DNA from: JBFHIJ01 sp963678775
Lineage (GTDB): Bacteria > Bacteroidota > Ignavibacteria > Kapaibacteriales > UBA2268
Length of the DNA: 64,000 nt
Direction: 5' to 3'
Assembly (NCBI GenBank): GCA_963678775.2
Contig: CAXXGR010000002.1
Coordinates: 1,136,351 to 1,200,350 of the forward strand
Part shown: one piece after another, positions 29,340 through 38,540 of the stretch
How positions within the stretch are numbered: position 1 is the first letter of the stretch
How the letters are laid out: each line of letters starts with the position of its first letter
The notes under the pieces: model-generated
What the model was told of the DNA's origin: nothing
The model's database searches: none
Seen by the model: the letters and a program-made list of their open reading frames with translations, nothing else
Position numbers and translations under genes: made by a program

Positions 29340-31613
29340 ATGAGATTCTTTACAAGAAACTGGAAAAGGTATAGTGCAATCGCTCTATTAGCGCTTGGAT
29401 TACTTACCATTGACGGTGAAGCTCAGACTTTGAAAAATCAGTCTTCCGGTCGTATAGTTAATGCTGGTACGATCAAGTTTACTTGTCCTACAGGGCAATT
29501 CCAAAATGATGCAGCTATGGCTTCTACTCCATTGACCAATACCGGTACAATCGAGTTTGAAGAAAATGCTTCTGCAAGTGGTGTATCACAATTTACCGAC
29601 CTAACAGGCGCAGTGGCAGGTAATGCCTTCGGTCTAAGTGTAGCTAACAGAGTACCGGGTACTGTAATTTATAACGGTGCAGGCGCTCAAACTGTTCAGT
29701 CTGGTTTGTATTTAGAAAACCTGGACTTTGCAGGCTCAGGCAACAAAACATTCGATGGTGATGTTTATGTTTCAGGTGCTTATTCTGTAACTTCAGGCTC
29801 GCCGGTGTATGTTAATGCCGGTGGTAGTGGTGGTGGAATGACTTTCACTTATGACGGTACATTAGCTCAGTCTGTTTATGCCGGTGCAGTTCCATATTAT
29901 AACTTAAGATTTATGGATGCTGGTGTTAAAACTTTGACAAGTGGCGATATTGCTTCAGCTACTAACGATGTAGAAATTGATGGTGATACTCGTGCTTCTG
30001 GTGTAGTAAATATTGATGGTAATCTAACTGTAGGTCACTCATTACTACAAGAAGCAGGTGCTGGTAATCTGGTTATTGATAATAATGCAGATGCAAACAC
30101 AGGTTCAATTCTTCTTGCCGGAACTACTGCAGGAACAGGTAACTCTCTCTTAGAAGCTACTACTAATATTAACAATGGTGGTATTTTAAGAACTACAGGC
30201 GATGGTCTTTTGACTGTTGCTACTACAGGTACATTAAATGCCAATGATGGTACTTTAGACTTGGTTAGTGGTGATGCTGATATCAATGGTACTTTAGCAG
30301 CTACTGCAACAGCAGGTAATATTTCTGTTGCTCAGCAAAGAACTTTAACTATATCAGGTGCATTTACTAATGCAGGCGATGGTACAAACTTAGCATTTGC
30401 TGATGAAACTGCTACAGGTGATGATCTTGCTTCTACAGTAATCTATGATGGTACTGCAGCACAAACTGTAGTTGCTACTACTTCAGGCAATCCTTATGCT
30501 AACTTAACAGTTATAAATACTGCAGGTGCAACTCCTGGTGGTGCAATATATGTTGCTAATGACTGGACTCTTGGCGATGCTGATTTTGATATGGCTGCAA
30601 ATACTCTATTCATGACAGATAATGCTGCAACTGCTGCATATAACACTGACCATGAAGTAATTGGACGAATGAATCGTACTATGGGTGTTGCAGGTCCTTT
30701 GACGTTTAATAACGCCTCTACTACTGTTGCTGTATCAACTGCTCCTGCCAGCTTAACAGACTTAACATTAAATGTTCAACCTGGCGGTTACTCTACTGAT
30801 GCAACATACAGTGCTCACTACGATAACACTTTAGATGTTGATCGTCTGATTACTTATGATTATAACCAATCTGCAGCTGACTGGGTAGCAGCTTTTGAAT
30901 ATGGTTACAAAAAATCAGAAGAACCAGCTTATCCTGCTAACCCTGCAGGTGGTAATTATGACCATAATTCACTTAGATACCGTGAGTTAACTGCTGCAGA
31001 TGCTTCTGAAAAAGTTGCTACAGGTAGTGCGACAGGTGATGAATATGCAGGTGCAGTATTTGCGAACAGAAGTTTAGCAGGTATTACTCCGGGTACAACA
31101 ACTCTTGCACAGATTGGTGACCCTGCCCCATTATTCTTGCGTGGTGGTCCAACAACATTCATCTCAATTACAGATGGTCGTTGGGCAAATCCAAATACAT
31201 GGGATGAAGGTGCAGAACCGGGACCTGGCGATTTCACAATTATTGCAACCGGAACACAGGTTCACGCAGGTGGTGTTGGTTCTAATGGTCGTGATCCTTA
31301 TAACACACCGGAAGCTCATCCAACTCAGTTGACAGCTGGTTGTACAGTTCAAACAGGAGCTGGTTTGATATTTGGTAATAATGACAATGTAAGTTTCTCA
31401 TTGAGTGCAGGTGCTTCAATGACAGTTGAGTCAGGTGCGGATGTTGATCCTAATCAAGCAGACTTCTCTACTTTCTTGTCAACAACTCCTGGTAGTTCAG
31501 CAGGTCGTGGTTTGATTATCTATGAAGGTTCAAACCCAACAATTTTGAAAACTCCAACATTGGATAACGCCGGTTTAATCTATAATGATGGCGAAATTCA
31601 AGTTTGTGACTAA
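29340..31613 (+). CDS. Secreted beta-helix surface protein, smaller relative of the giant protein
   Basis: 757 residues with signal peptide (about 1-29, ending GEAQ) and a good RBS (GGGAGA, 7 bases before ATG). The mature chain begins LKNQSSGRIVNAGTI, similar to the start of the 699-residue protein downstream, then continues as Ala/Thr/Gly-rich beta-helix repeats. One G8-like module sits near residue 608 (ITDGRWANPNTWDEG, then PGDFTII). The C-terminus, LIYNDGEIQVCD, resembles that of the 4265-residue protein (INNDGVIQLCN). Composition is simpler and more Ala-rich than the flanking genes, as for an abundant structural protein. There is a 234-base gap upstream, so it may have its own promoter, and a strong hairpin behind it. 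Perhaps the main subunit of a surface layer or fibre; that is inference. Confidence 0.87.
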   Translation: MRFFTRNWKRYSAIALLALGLLTIDGEAQTLKNQSSGRIVNAGTIKFTCPTGQFQNDAAMASTPLTNTGTIEFEENASASGVSQFTDLTGAVAGNAFGLSVANRVPGTVIYNGAGAQTVQSGLYLENLDFAGSGNKTFDGDVYVSGAYSVTSGSPVYVNAGGSGGGMTFTYDGTLAQSVYAGAVPYYNLRFMDAGVKTLTSGDIASATNDVEIDGDTRASGVVNIDGNLTVGHSLLQEAGAGNLVIDNNADANTGSILLAGTTAGTGNSLLEATTNINNGGILRTTGDGLLTVATTGTLNANDGTLDLVSGDADINGTLAATATAGNISVAQQRTLTISGAFTNAGDGTNLAFADETATGDDLASTVIYDGTAAQTVVATTSGNPYANLTVINTAGATPGGAIYVANDWTLGDADFDMAANTLFMTDNAATAAYNTDHEVIGRMNRTMGVAGPLTFNNASTTVAVSTAPASLTDLTLNVQPGGYSTDATYSAHYDNTLDVDRLITYDYNQSAADWVAAFEYGYKKSEEPAYPANPAGGNYDHNSLRYRELTAADASEKVATGSATGDEYAGAVFANRSLAGITPGTTTLAQIGDPAPLFLRGGPTTFISITDGRWANPNTWDEGAEPGPGDFTIIATGTQVHAGGVGSNGRDPYNTPEAHPTQLTAGCTVQTGAGLIFGNNDNVSFSLSAGASMTVESGADVDPNQADFSTFLSTTPGSSAGRGLIIYEGSNPTILKTPTLDNAGLIYNDGEIQVCD

Positions 31614-31623
31614 TACTATTTTT

Positions 31624-31658
31624 AATATAGAGACAAGCATTCAGCTTGTCTCTATATT
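31624..31658 (+). terminator. 15-bp perfect hairpin between two surface-protein genes
   Basis: AATATAGAGACAAGC (31624-31638), loop ATTCA, GCTTGTCTCTATATT (31644-31658). The tail is TATATAAC rather than a T run, so it may be a partial terminator or a 3' stabilising structure for the upstream mRNA. Confidence 0.7.
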
Positions 31659-31716
31659 TATATAACAACATATTCATTTTGAAGAACTCGGAAAATATAA
31701 GGATATTGTGGTATAA

Positions 31717-33816
31717 ATGTTGAAGAAACTTTACATATTATTACTGATGCTGTTTATGCTTTTTAGCTTTGTAGATGCACAAAGGCTGAAGAGTACAGGT
31801 AAGATACGTAATAATGGTAAGGGAAAGATTAAAGTAGAAGGTGCTTTAGAATCGAAAGATAACGGTGCTGTAATTGAAAACAAAGGTAAGATAATTATTG
31901 AGGGAAATGCGAATATTAACCAAGACACACTGGGCGGTTATGTAGAGTATAACTGGAATGAGAATGTTGCATTTCAATATGTACCTTCTTTATTTTATAA
32001 AAATGTGAGTTTCTTTGGTACTACAAAGAAATTATTAGATACTACTTATAAAAGAAATTTTGTGGCAGGTGATACACTTTTTGTAAATAATGATGTGGAA
32101 ATTCGTACTGATTCTTCTCACTATATATATACTCAAGGTAGAGTAACTCATAATGGGCATATCAATAAAACGAGTCTGAAAGGTAAACTTATCTATGAGG
32201 GAGATGATATACAGAATGTAGACGGAACAGGTGAATATAAAGAATTGGAAATGAATAATCCGACTGCTGCTAAGGTGATAAACCAAGGCGGTTTTAGTGT
32301 AGTTACTTCGCTTGAATTGAAGAAAGGTGAGTTCCAAAATACTGACTCTACTAATTTCATTATGGGCAATAAAAGCAAAATCGTCCGACATGTCGGTGCT
32401 TCTATCGCTTATGAGCCGCAATTAGAAGGGCAAATATCTGTAACTTACAAAGGTACAGGTTCTTTGGTATCAGGTCCGGAAATACCAAAAGGTACTGCAG
32501 ACTTGGCAAACTTAGAAATAAGTAATTCTGATACTCTGTTTTTAGATAGAAACGTAGATGTAAATGATACTTTACGTGTAAATGCAAACGTGGTTACTAA
32601 TGAAGATACTTTATCCTTAAGAAACAGGTTAAATCCGTTTTATGCTCCTTCTCCGGATATAGAAATAGCCGGGAACTTCAGAAGAACTGTGATAGAGGTA
32701 GGTGACACAATTTTATTAAATAACAAGTACACATTTGCACTTTTCGAATCACTAGAAGACAAAGGTGACTTAGCGGAATTAACTTTCCACATATTACCAT
32801 TGACTCAACCGGTTAATGGAAATAAAAAGGTCACAAGAAGAATTAATATTACCGGTAAAGATTTAGCAGGCAATGAGGTTTCTGACCAATTTAAAATGCA
32901 ATTCCGATATGCTTGGAGACACAATCCGGGTGAGGCAGTAGATGAAACAAATGGTCTGAAAGTTGATGAGTTAGTGCTTCAGCGCTGGTCTGATAATAAC
33001 TGGATTAATTTCAAATCTGATAAACCTTTTCTGCTTTCTGATGAATCATGGGCTTATGGTGTTAGCTCTGAAGTAAATTCTACAGGGATATTTGCCATAG
33101 GTGGTCCTGATTTTGAAATGATAGTGTTCCGTGCGAAAGTTATGTTGGAAGGGCCTTATAGAACAGGCAATTTTGCTACAATGGCTATGGATTTGAATAA
33201 ACGCAATGAAATACCGCTGACACCTCCAAATAATCAATATCCTTACAACTTAGATCCAAATTTGCCAACAGTAAATGCAATTCCTGATTCGGTAGTGGAT
33301 TGGGTGGTATTAGAATTTAGAAAAGAAAAAGTAAATGCTGCAGAACGATTTTTCAAAACAGCATTTATAAGATATGACGGTAGTGTAGTTGGTATAGATG
33401 GTAGTAATGATGTGATATTTGACTATGCTGACGGCATAGATTCCGGTGGTGGGGATTATTATGTATTTGTACGTCACAGGAATCACTTGATGTTACGCAC
33501 TCAAAATCCATTACCACTATACCCGGATAACAATGATGTACTTTATGACTTTGCTGCTAATGGCAATTTAGTAGAAGGTGGAGTTCAGTCCCTCAAACTA
33601 CTTGACATAGATAAAGATGGTTATAGACTCTTTGGTATGAGAGGCGGCTATGAGTTTAACACTCCCGAAGATGATTTTAGATTTACTTTAGATGACGACA
33701 GGTTAGCTGCTTATAACGAATTTACACAAATTGGTTATTTGTGGGGCGATTATAATATGGATGGTATCGTCAACACTAGAGACTTTAATATTAGCTGGAA
33801 TAATAGAATTAAATAA
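31717..33816 (+). CDS. Secreted surface protein with C-terminal dockerin-like calcium motif
   Basis: 699 residues with signal peptide (about 1-21, ending VDAQ). Residues 22-300 are beta-helix-like (KIRNNGKGKIKVEG and similar) and resemble the N-terminus of the upstream 757-residue protein. The middle (about 320-460) is a beta-sandwich region, and about 465-650 resembles haemagglutinin-type repeats of Bacteroidota surface proteins (VDWVVLEFR, YYVFVRHRNHLML). The end carries one dockerin/EF-hand-like loop, GDYNMDGIVNTRDFN, from Gly677, with the Asp-Asn-Asp-Asn-Asp calcium-ligand pattern. Only one such repeat is present, whereas true type I dockerins have two. It is followed after 39 bases by the next gene of the cluster. 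Function unknown; the domains suggest an extracellular structural or binding protein. Confidence 0.83.
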   Translation: MLKKLYILLLMLFMLFSFVDAQRLKSTGKIRNNGKGKIKVEGALESKDNGAVIENKGKIIIEGNANINQDTLGGYVEYNWNENVAFQYVPSLFYKNVSFFGTTKKLLDTTYKRNFVAGDTLFVNNDVEIRTDSSHYIYTQGRVTHNGHINKTSLKGKLIYEGDDIQNVDGTGEYKELEMNNPTAAKVINQGGFSVVTSLELKKGEFQNTDSTNFIMGNKSKIVRHVGASIAYEPQLEGQISVTYKGTGSLVSGPEIPKGTADLANLEISNSDTLFLDRNVDVNDTLRVNANVVTNEDTLSLRNRLNPFYAPSPDIEIAGNFRRTVIEVGDTILLNNKYTFALFESLEDKGDLAELTFHILPLTQPVNGNKKVTRRINITGKDLAGNEVSDQFKMQFRYAWRHNPGEAVDETNGLKVDELVLQRWSDNNWINFKSDKPFLLSDESWAYGVSSEVNSTGIFAIGGPDFEMIVFRAKVMLEGPYRTGNFATMAMDLNKRNEIPLTPPNNQYPYNLDPNLPTVNAIPDSVVDWVVLEFRKEKVNAAERFFKTAFIRYDGSVVGIDGSNDVIFDYADGIDSGGGDYYVFVRHRNHLMLRTQNPLPLYPDNNDVLYDFAANGNLVEGGVQSLKLLDIDKDGYRLFGMRGGYEFNTPEDDFRFTLDDDRLAAYNEFTQIGYLWGDYNMDGIVNTRDFNISWNNRIK

Positions 33817-33855
33817 TAAAATGAATTAGTGGTTTGTATCTAATAATCGAATGAA

Positions 33856-35136
33856 ATGAAAAAACTGACGCTATACATATTGACTTTGTTACTCTTTACA
33901 AGTGGGCTTTTTTCACAAGAAAAGGCTGCTTTTGTGCAGATATATGATACGTATAGATTATCAGAAGATGTACTGAGTTTCCGTTTGATAATGGGAAGAA
34001 GTAGCGAAAGATGGTACAAATTTGCGAATGGTACATATCAGTTTGAGTTTGCAGATGGTTCACCTATCAATTCTACATTGTATAATTTTCGTTTTATAAG
34101 CTCTGATTTGGAGCTTGCAACAGTAGCAGGTGGTGGAGATTTAGATAAAACAGCTTATACTATAGACCCCGTTGTTTTTAATGACCGATTTAGTGTTACG
34201 ATAGTAGGTCCTGAGCTTTTAGATGATTGTGAAACAATCCCAACAGACGATACGGTATTGCTCGGAGAGTTTCAAATTAGCACAAAAGATGGCTCAACAG
34301 TGCCTGATGTGTTGAATTGGAAACAGCCATATTTATTTTACCAAGCTTGCGCTTATAAAACAGATAAAGATTCTTTAGATGGTTTTATTACAAGATTTAC
34401 GGTCGAAGACAATATAGAGATGCATGATGAGATTGGCTCTATTGTTGAGTTTAGAGATGATGATTCTGAAAGACCGACAATGAGATTGGTTGAGTTTACT
34501 GCTGAGTATATAGGTGGTAAACATGTAAAATTGGATTGGAGAACTGAAGAAGAAGCTTATAATAAGGGTTTTATATTAAGGCGAGCTCCTCGACCTGATA
34601 TGACACTACAAACTCAAGATTTAGATTTTTCTCATGAAGTGGCAAATCACTTTGAAGATACTCGTTTGATAGGTAATGGAACAACTAAGCTGACACACTC
34701 TTATCAATATTATAATGATACAGTGCAGTATAGAGGTGGCGATTATTGTTATGAATTGCTCTATGAAGATTATGAAGGTACAGTAAGGTCATTAGCTTAT
34801 GCTTGTGCCCCGGTTCCAAATGCGGTTATTGTATATGCATCACCTTCAGATAATCCTTTTAAAGTATCAACGGATATTAGCTACATTGTAGATGATAATG
34901 TAACTCTAAGTGTTACAGTTTATGATCTTGGGGGTAAAGAAATAACAAAGTTGGCAGACGAATCAGGCAGAATACTTGATGGAGTGTTTGTTTCCAAAGG
35001 TGAACATGTTACAACATTTCATGCCGACGAACTTGCCTCGCAAGGTATGTACGATGTAATATTTATAGCACATCCGATAGATGACCCTTCTGTAGAGCTT
35101 TCCAGAGCGGTTGTAAAACTTCAATTGATGAGGTAG
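33856..35136 (+). CDS. Secreted protein with T9SS (Por) C-terminal sorting domain
   Basis: 426 residues; signal peptide about 1-20 (ending LFSQ). The N-terminal half is unrecognised and beta-rich. About residues 210-310 is a fibronectin-like region (VEFTAEYIGGKHVKLDWRTE, then a YNKGFILRR segment), of the kind that precedes sorting domains in Bacteroidota. The C-terminal 90 residues match the T9SS type A/FlgD-like tail: SPSDNPF, ISYIVDDNVTLSVTVYDLGG, then a final G-x-H-x-x-x-F-x-A-x-x-L-x-x-x-G-x-Y pattern. It would be exported by the type IX system and attached to the surface. It lies inside a tight cluster: 39 bases after the dockerin-like gene and 5 bases before the WD40-type gene. Confidence 0.84.
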   Translation: MKKLTLYILTLLLFTSGLFSQEKAAFVQIYDTYRLSEDVLSFRLIMGRSSERWYKFANGTYQFEFADGSPINSTLYNFRFISSDLELATVAGGGDLDKTAYTIDPVVFNDRFSVTIVGPELLDDCETIPTDDTVLLGEFQISTKDGSTVPDVLNWKQPYLFYQACAYKTDKDSLDGFITRFTVEDNIEMHDEIGSIVEFRDDDSERPTMRLVEFTAEYIGGKHVKLDWRTEEEAYNKGFILRRAPRPDMTLQTQDLDFSHEVANHFEDTRLIGNGTTKLTHSYQYYNDTVQYRGGDYCYELLYEDYEGTVRSLAYACAPVPNAVIVYASPSDNPFKVSTDISYIVDDNVTLSVTVYDLGGKEITKLADESGRILDGVFVSKGEHVTTFHADELASQGMYDVIFIAHPIDDPSVELSRAVVKLQLMR

Positions 35137-35141
35137 GAGTA

Positions 35142-37025
35142 ATGAATGGAAAATATTTATTATTACTGCTGCTCGGACTAACATCTGTCAATAGCTTCGC
35201 TATAGACTTTAGCAAACCTAAATATGATGAAAATATAATAGCCGGAAGTAACTATACTCTTGAATGGGAGGCTATAACCGATGCTACTTATGATTTATAT
35301 TACTCCTTAGACAGTGGCAAAACTTATAATATTATAGAAGAAAATATTACAGGCAATCAATATGTTTGGTCAGTTCCTGAGTTCAATATTTCATCTATTT
35401 CATTGCTATGCAGTGCTACTGTATTTACACCTCCAAAACTTTTGTATAAAGAGAATCTAAACTCAGGTCGTGTAAATTCTATCTGCTACGAAGATGGAGG
35501 AAGCAGAGTGCTTACTACTACCTTTGACAATAATATTTTTATATATTCTGAAACGTTTGAACAACAATATGTGTTTTCTTTTCCAACTTTAGGAACTGTT
35601 TTTGATGCTAAATTTATTGGAAAAGATTCTGTTTTGTTTTCGGCTGGTGGTCAGTTATATCTATTTGACATAAGCGATGGGATAGAAAAAGAATTTGCAA
35701 AAAATGCTTTTAGTCCTGATGAAAATATAGAGAAAGTAGCTTTTGCGAAAAGTAGGAGCGAGATATCTGCGGCTTCATACGACGGCACATTTAAAGTTTT
35801 TGACTTAGCTACAGCAGCTGAAAAGAAAAGCTTTAGCTCTGCCGGAGGACATGAATTCTACAGTTTAAGATACTCTATGGATGAGACAATCTTAGCTGCA
35901 GGAGATAAATCAGGAAGAGTTTATATATATAATTTTGACAATGACGAGCTTCGTGAGCTACCTCCTGTCATAAATCCAAAGTTTACATGGAATATAGCAA
36001 GAGCTATAGATATAAGTAAAGATAACACAGAAATATCTGTTGCTTATGCAGATGGTACGTTTGCCAGATATAATGCTTATAGTTTAGAAGTTATAGAAGA
36101 GATACCTGCACATACCGGTCAAATTAGAGCGATCGAATATCATCCGCATAAAAACTATTTGCTAACTGCATCTATGGATAAAACATTTGCTCAGTGGGAA
36201 GACGGAAGCAGTTTACATGATGCGATAGATTGCTCTCAGACTATTGTAGATGCTGGATATTCTGAGACAGGTGATACTATTGCAATTTCTACTTATCAGG
36301 GCGAAATTCAATTCTGGTCGAATTTTGACAGAAGTGTAGACACTGCTAAAACAGCTTTCAATTTAAAGTATCTTTTAGAAATAAGTTTGCCTGAATATAC
36401 TGTTTCGTTGAATGACAGGATTGCTATTACACCTCAGCTGTCATATACACATAAAAATCAACAACCATTAGAAGCAATAGATTCCTTAGTAATATATTAT
36501 AACTTCCCTGCTAAATCGCTATATCCCATACAAGATTTGAATATCGAACGACAAAGTGATAGTTTTACATTTGTTCAAACTATGTCGTTAGATGCTCTTT
36601 CTGAAAGTCATCATATAGTTATTTACAACGCTTTGGCAAGAAAAGCGTCTTTGGAAATTGATAGTGTACTTACAGGTAACAGTATGTTACAAGTAAAGAT
36701 TAACGGCGGCAGTGTAGAGGTTTTAGATGATTGTTTGTACGACTTTAGCACATCGCTAAACGTTGGTAAAGCGCAGCTAAGCGCATCACCTAATCCGGCG
36801 CAAGACCTAGTCTCAATAGACTGTAAGTTGCCTGAGAACCAAGTACATGATTATATATTATATGATATCAGAGGGCAAGCAGTGCCGGGACTGAGCGGAA
36901 AAATTGATTATTTAACAGCAGATAAAAAAATAAACATATCAAAACTTTCAAATGGATTATATACATTTGAAATTATTTCAAAGAGCGGACATAAATACAA
37001 CACACAAATTCTTATACAGAAATAA
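35142..37025 (+). CDS. Secreted WD40-type beta-propeller with T9SS C-terminal domain
   Basis: 627 residues; signal peptide about 1-20. Residues 22-100 resemble the Ser-Thr-rich/Kre9-Knh1-type beta-sandwich (GSNYTLEWEA, YSLDSGKTY, VWSVPE). Residues about 105-390 form a WD40-like propeller with repeats ending in YIYNFD, FKVFDLA, FAQWEDG and IQFWSNFD. The C-terminal 80 residues are a T9SS type A tail: ASPNPAQDLVSIDC, YDIRGQ, ISKLSNGLYTFEI, QILIQK. Five bases separate it from the preceding gene, so they are co-translated or at least co-transcribed. Secreted propellers usually scaffold protein complexes; here it may organise the surface locus products, which is inference. Confidence 0.87.
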   Translation: MNGKYLLLLLLGLTSVNSFAIDFSKPKYDENIIAGSNYTLEWEAITDATYDLYYSLDSGKTYNIIEENITGNQYVWSVPEFNISSISLLCSATVFTPPKLLYKENLNSGRVNSICYEDGGSRVLTTTFDNNIFIYSETFEQQYVFSFPTLGTVFDAKFIGKDSVLFSAGGQLYLFDISDGIEKEFAKNAFSPDENIEKVAFAKSRSEISAASYDGTFKVFDLATAAEKKSFSSAGGHEFYSLRYSMDETILAAGDKSGRVYIYNFDNDELRELPPVINPKFTWNIARAIDISKDNTEISVAYADGTFARYNAYSLEVIEEIPAHTGQIRAIEYHPHKNYLLTASMDKTFAQWEDGSSLHDAIDCSQTIVDAGYSETGDTIAISTYQGEIQFWSNFDRSVDTAKTAFNLKYLLEISLPEYTVSLNDRIAITPQLSYTHKNQQPLEAIDSLVIYYNFPAKSLYPIQDLNIERQSDSFTFVQTMSLDALSESHHIVIYNALARKASLEIDSVLTGNSMLQVKINGGSVEVLDDCLYDFSTSLNVGKAQLSASPNPAQDLVSIDCKLPENQVHDYILYDIRGQAVPGLSGKIDYLTADKKINISKLSNGLYTFEIISKSGHKYNTQILIQK

Positions 37026-37031
37026 CACTTT

Positions 37032-38468
37032 TTGGGTGGGGTTTTGGATAAATTGAAGCAAATACATTCTTTAGTATTCATATTAATTTTGTTTGGTAGC
37101 ATTTATTATTCAAATGCGCAAGCTCCTGAAGGCTATCAGCGTGATATTCAGGTAATGGATAATAATGATACTTTAGTTATTGAGAGGAAGCACGGTGACT
37201 TTTGGTTCGGCACATTTGCCGGAGTATCATTAAACTCATATTTTGGGGATTTGGTACTAAAACCAAGCACAGAAGGGCTCATGAACCCTTTTGCCCAGAC
37301 AAATGTATACCCACCGGGTTCCGGTAGTGGCATATTTTTAGGAGTAATTGGTGAATGGTTACCTATAGATAGTAAATGGGGGGCTTCTCTGCAAGTCAGG
37401 TTTTTTGATAGTCGATTTAGCAATGCTGAAACAGACATAGCAAATGACAGTTTGCAAACTTACTGGAAAGCAGAAACTGACCTTAATTATATATCGATTA
37501 GCCCTGCTGCACGATATAACACAAGTATAAAAGGCTTATATCTTACCGGTGGACTTGATTTTGAATTAAACAATTCAACAGATGTTAAAGTAGGTAAATA
37601 TTTTGAAAATGGTTCACCCATAGATGAGTTAAAAATAGTTTCTATCGAAGAGATAAAAACAAGATTTGGTATCAACTTGGGTTTAGGATATGAATTTGTA
37701 ATAGCTGATATTAATAAAAAATTTAGAGCTCGCGTATCTCCATATCTGTCCTTACATGCAGGTTCGAAAATATTAACAGATTATGGCTCATCATGGAACA
37801 CAATTATGATGCGCGCAGGTTTACAGATTAAAATTGGTAAAGACAAAAGAACTTATGACACATTGCCATTTGATAAATCGTATCAGGCACCTACAAGATA
37901 CTATGCTTCTGTCAAAAATGAACAAGGTATAGAAGTAAACTTATCTGACTTTAAACAGACATTGCCGCCTGTTTGGATAGCTCAAGTAGAAATACCAGCT
38001 ATTCAAGAGGAAATCAGAGAGGAGCCTATTTTAGATTTGGCTGATGTTCGTTCGGAAAGACCAGTAGATACTGAGCCTGAACCAATACCTATACCGACTA
38101 CGTCACGCAAGATAAACGTAGTGCCCGGCGACACGGTAAATTTCTCATTTAGGACATCGACTTCCAGTGAATTAACAACAGAATCAAAAGCATACTTGAA
38201 TGCAGTAGCTGAAGTGTTAAAGGGCGATCCTAATAAGATAGTCAGAATTAGAGGTCACTCTGATAACCGTGGTACTTTGACACAAAACACACAGAGATCT
38301 AGTTCCAGAGCGGATAAGGCAAGAGATTATTTAGTTGGCAGAGGAGTTCCATCAGGTCGTGTATTTGCTGCCGGAGTTGGTTCTCTTTATCCAATAGGTG
38401 ATAACAACACAGAAGCGGGACGACTGAAAAACAGAAGAATAGAAGTACAGGTAATAGAAACGCGTTAG
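37032..38468 (+). CDS. OmpA-family outer-membrane protein
   Basis: About 478 residues. Signal peptide (ends YYSNAQ), then a beta-barrel-like region of about 260 residues (GTFAGVSLNSYFGDL, GASLQVRFFDSRF, GINLGLGYEF), a linker rich in Pro and Glu, and a C-terminal OmpA peptidoglycan-binding domain with VRIRGHSDNRG, then NTQRSSSRADKARDYL and GRLKNRRIEVQV, where the Asp and Arg that bind diaminopimelate are present. There is no ATG before the signal peptide: possible starts are TTG at 37032, 37044 or 37053, with a GGTGGGG tract at 37035-37041. I give the longest. It is the last gene of the surface cluster, 6 bases after the propeller gene, and may anchor the secreted products to the cell wall. 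Confidence 0.88.
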   Translation: MGGVLDKLKQIHSLVFILILFGSIYYSNAQAPEGYQRDIQVMDNNDTLVIERKHGDFWFGTFAGVSLNSYFGDLVLKPSTEGLMNPFAQTNVYPPGSGSGIFLGVIGEWLPIDSKWGASLQVRFFDSRFSNAETDIANDSLQTYWKAETDLNYISISPAARYNTSIKGLYLTGGLDFELNNSTDVKVGKYFENGSPIDELKIVSIEEIKTRFGINLGLGYEFVIADINKKFRARVSPYLSLHAGSKILTDYGSSWNTIMMRAGLQIKIGKDKRTYDTLPFDKSYQAPTRYYASVKNEQGIEVNLSDFKQTLPPVWIAQVEIPAIQEEIREEPILDLADVRSERPVDTEPEPIPIPTTSRKINVVPGDTVNFSFRTSTSSELTTESKAYLNAVAEVLKGDPNKIVRIRGHSDNRGTLTQNTQRSSSRADKARDYLVGRGVPSGRVFAAGVGSLYPIGDNNTEAGRLKNRRIEVQVIETR

Positions 38469-38540
38469 AAAAATAAATAGGATAATATATCAAAAATCAA
38501 ATATTTTTTCCTACATTTATGGAATGTCGTAAACTCAAAT

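Noticed and set aside
32035..32421. 128-residue antisense frame in the 699-residue surface gene
   Set aside because: Shadow frame in a repetitive sense gene; no signal or motif.
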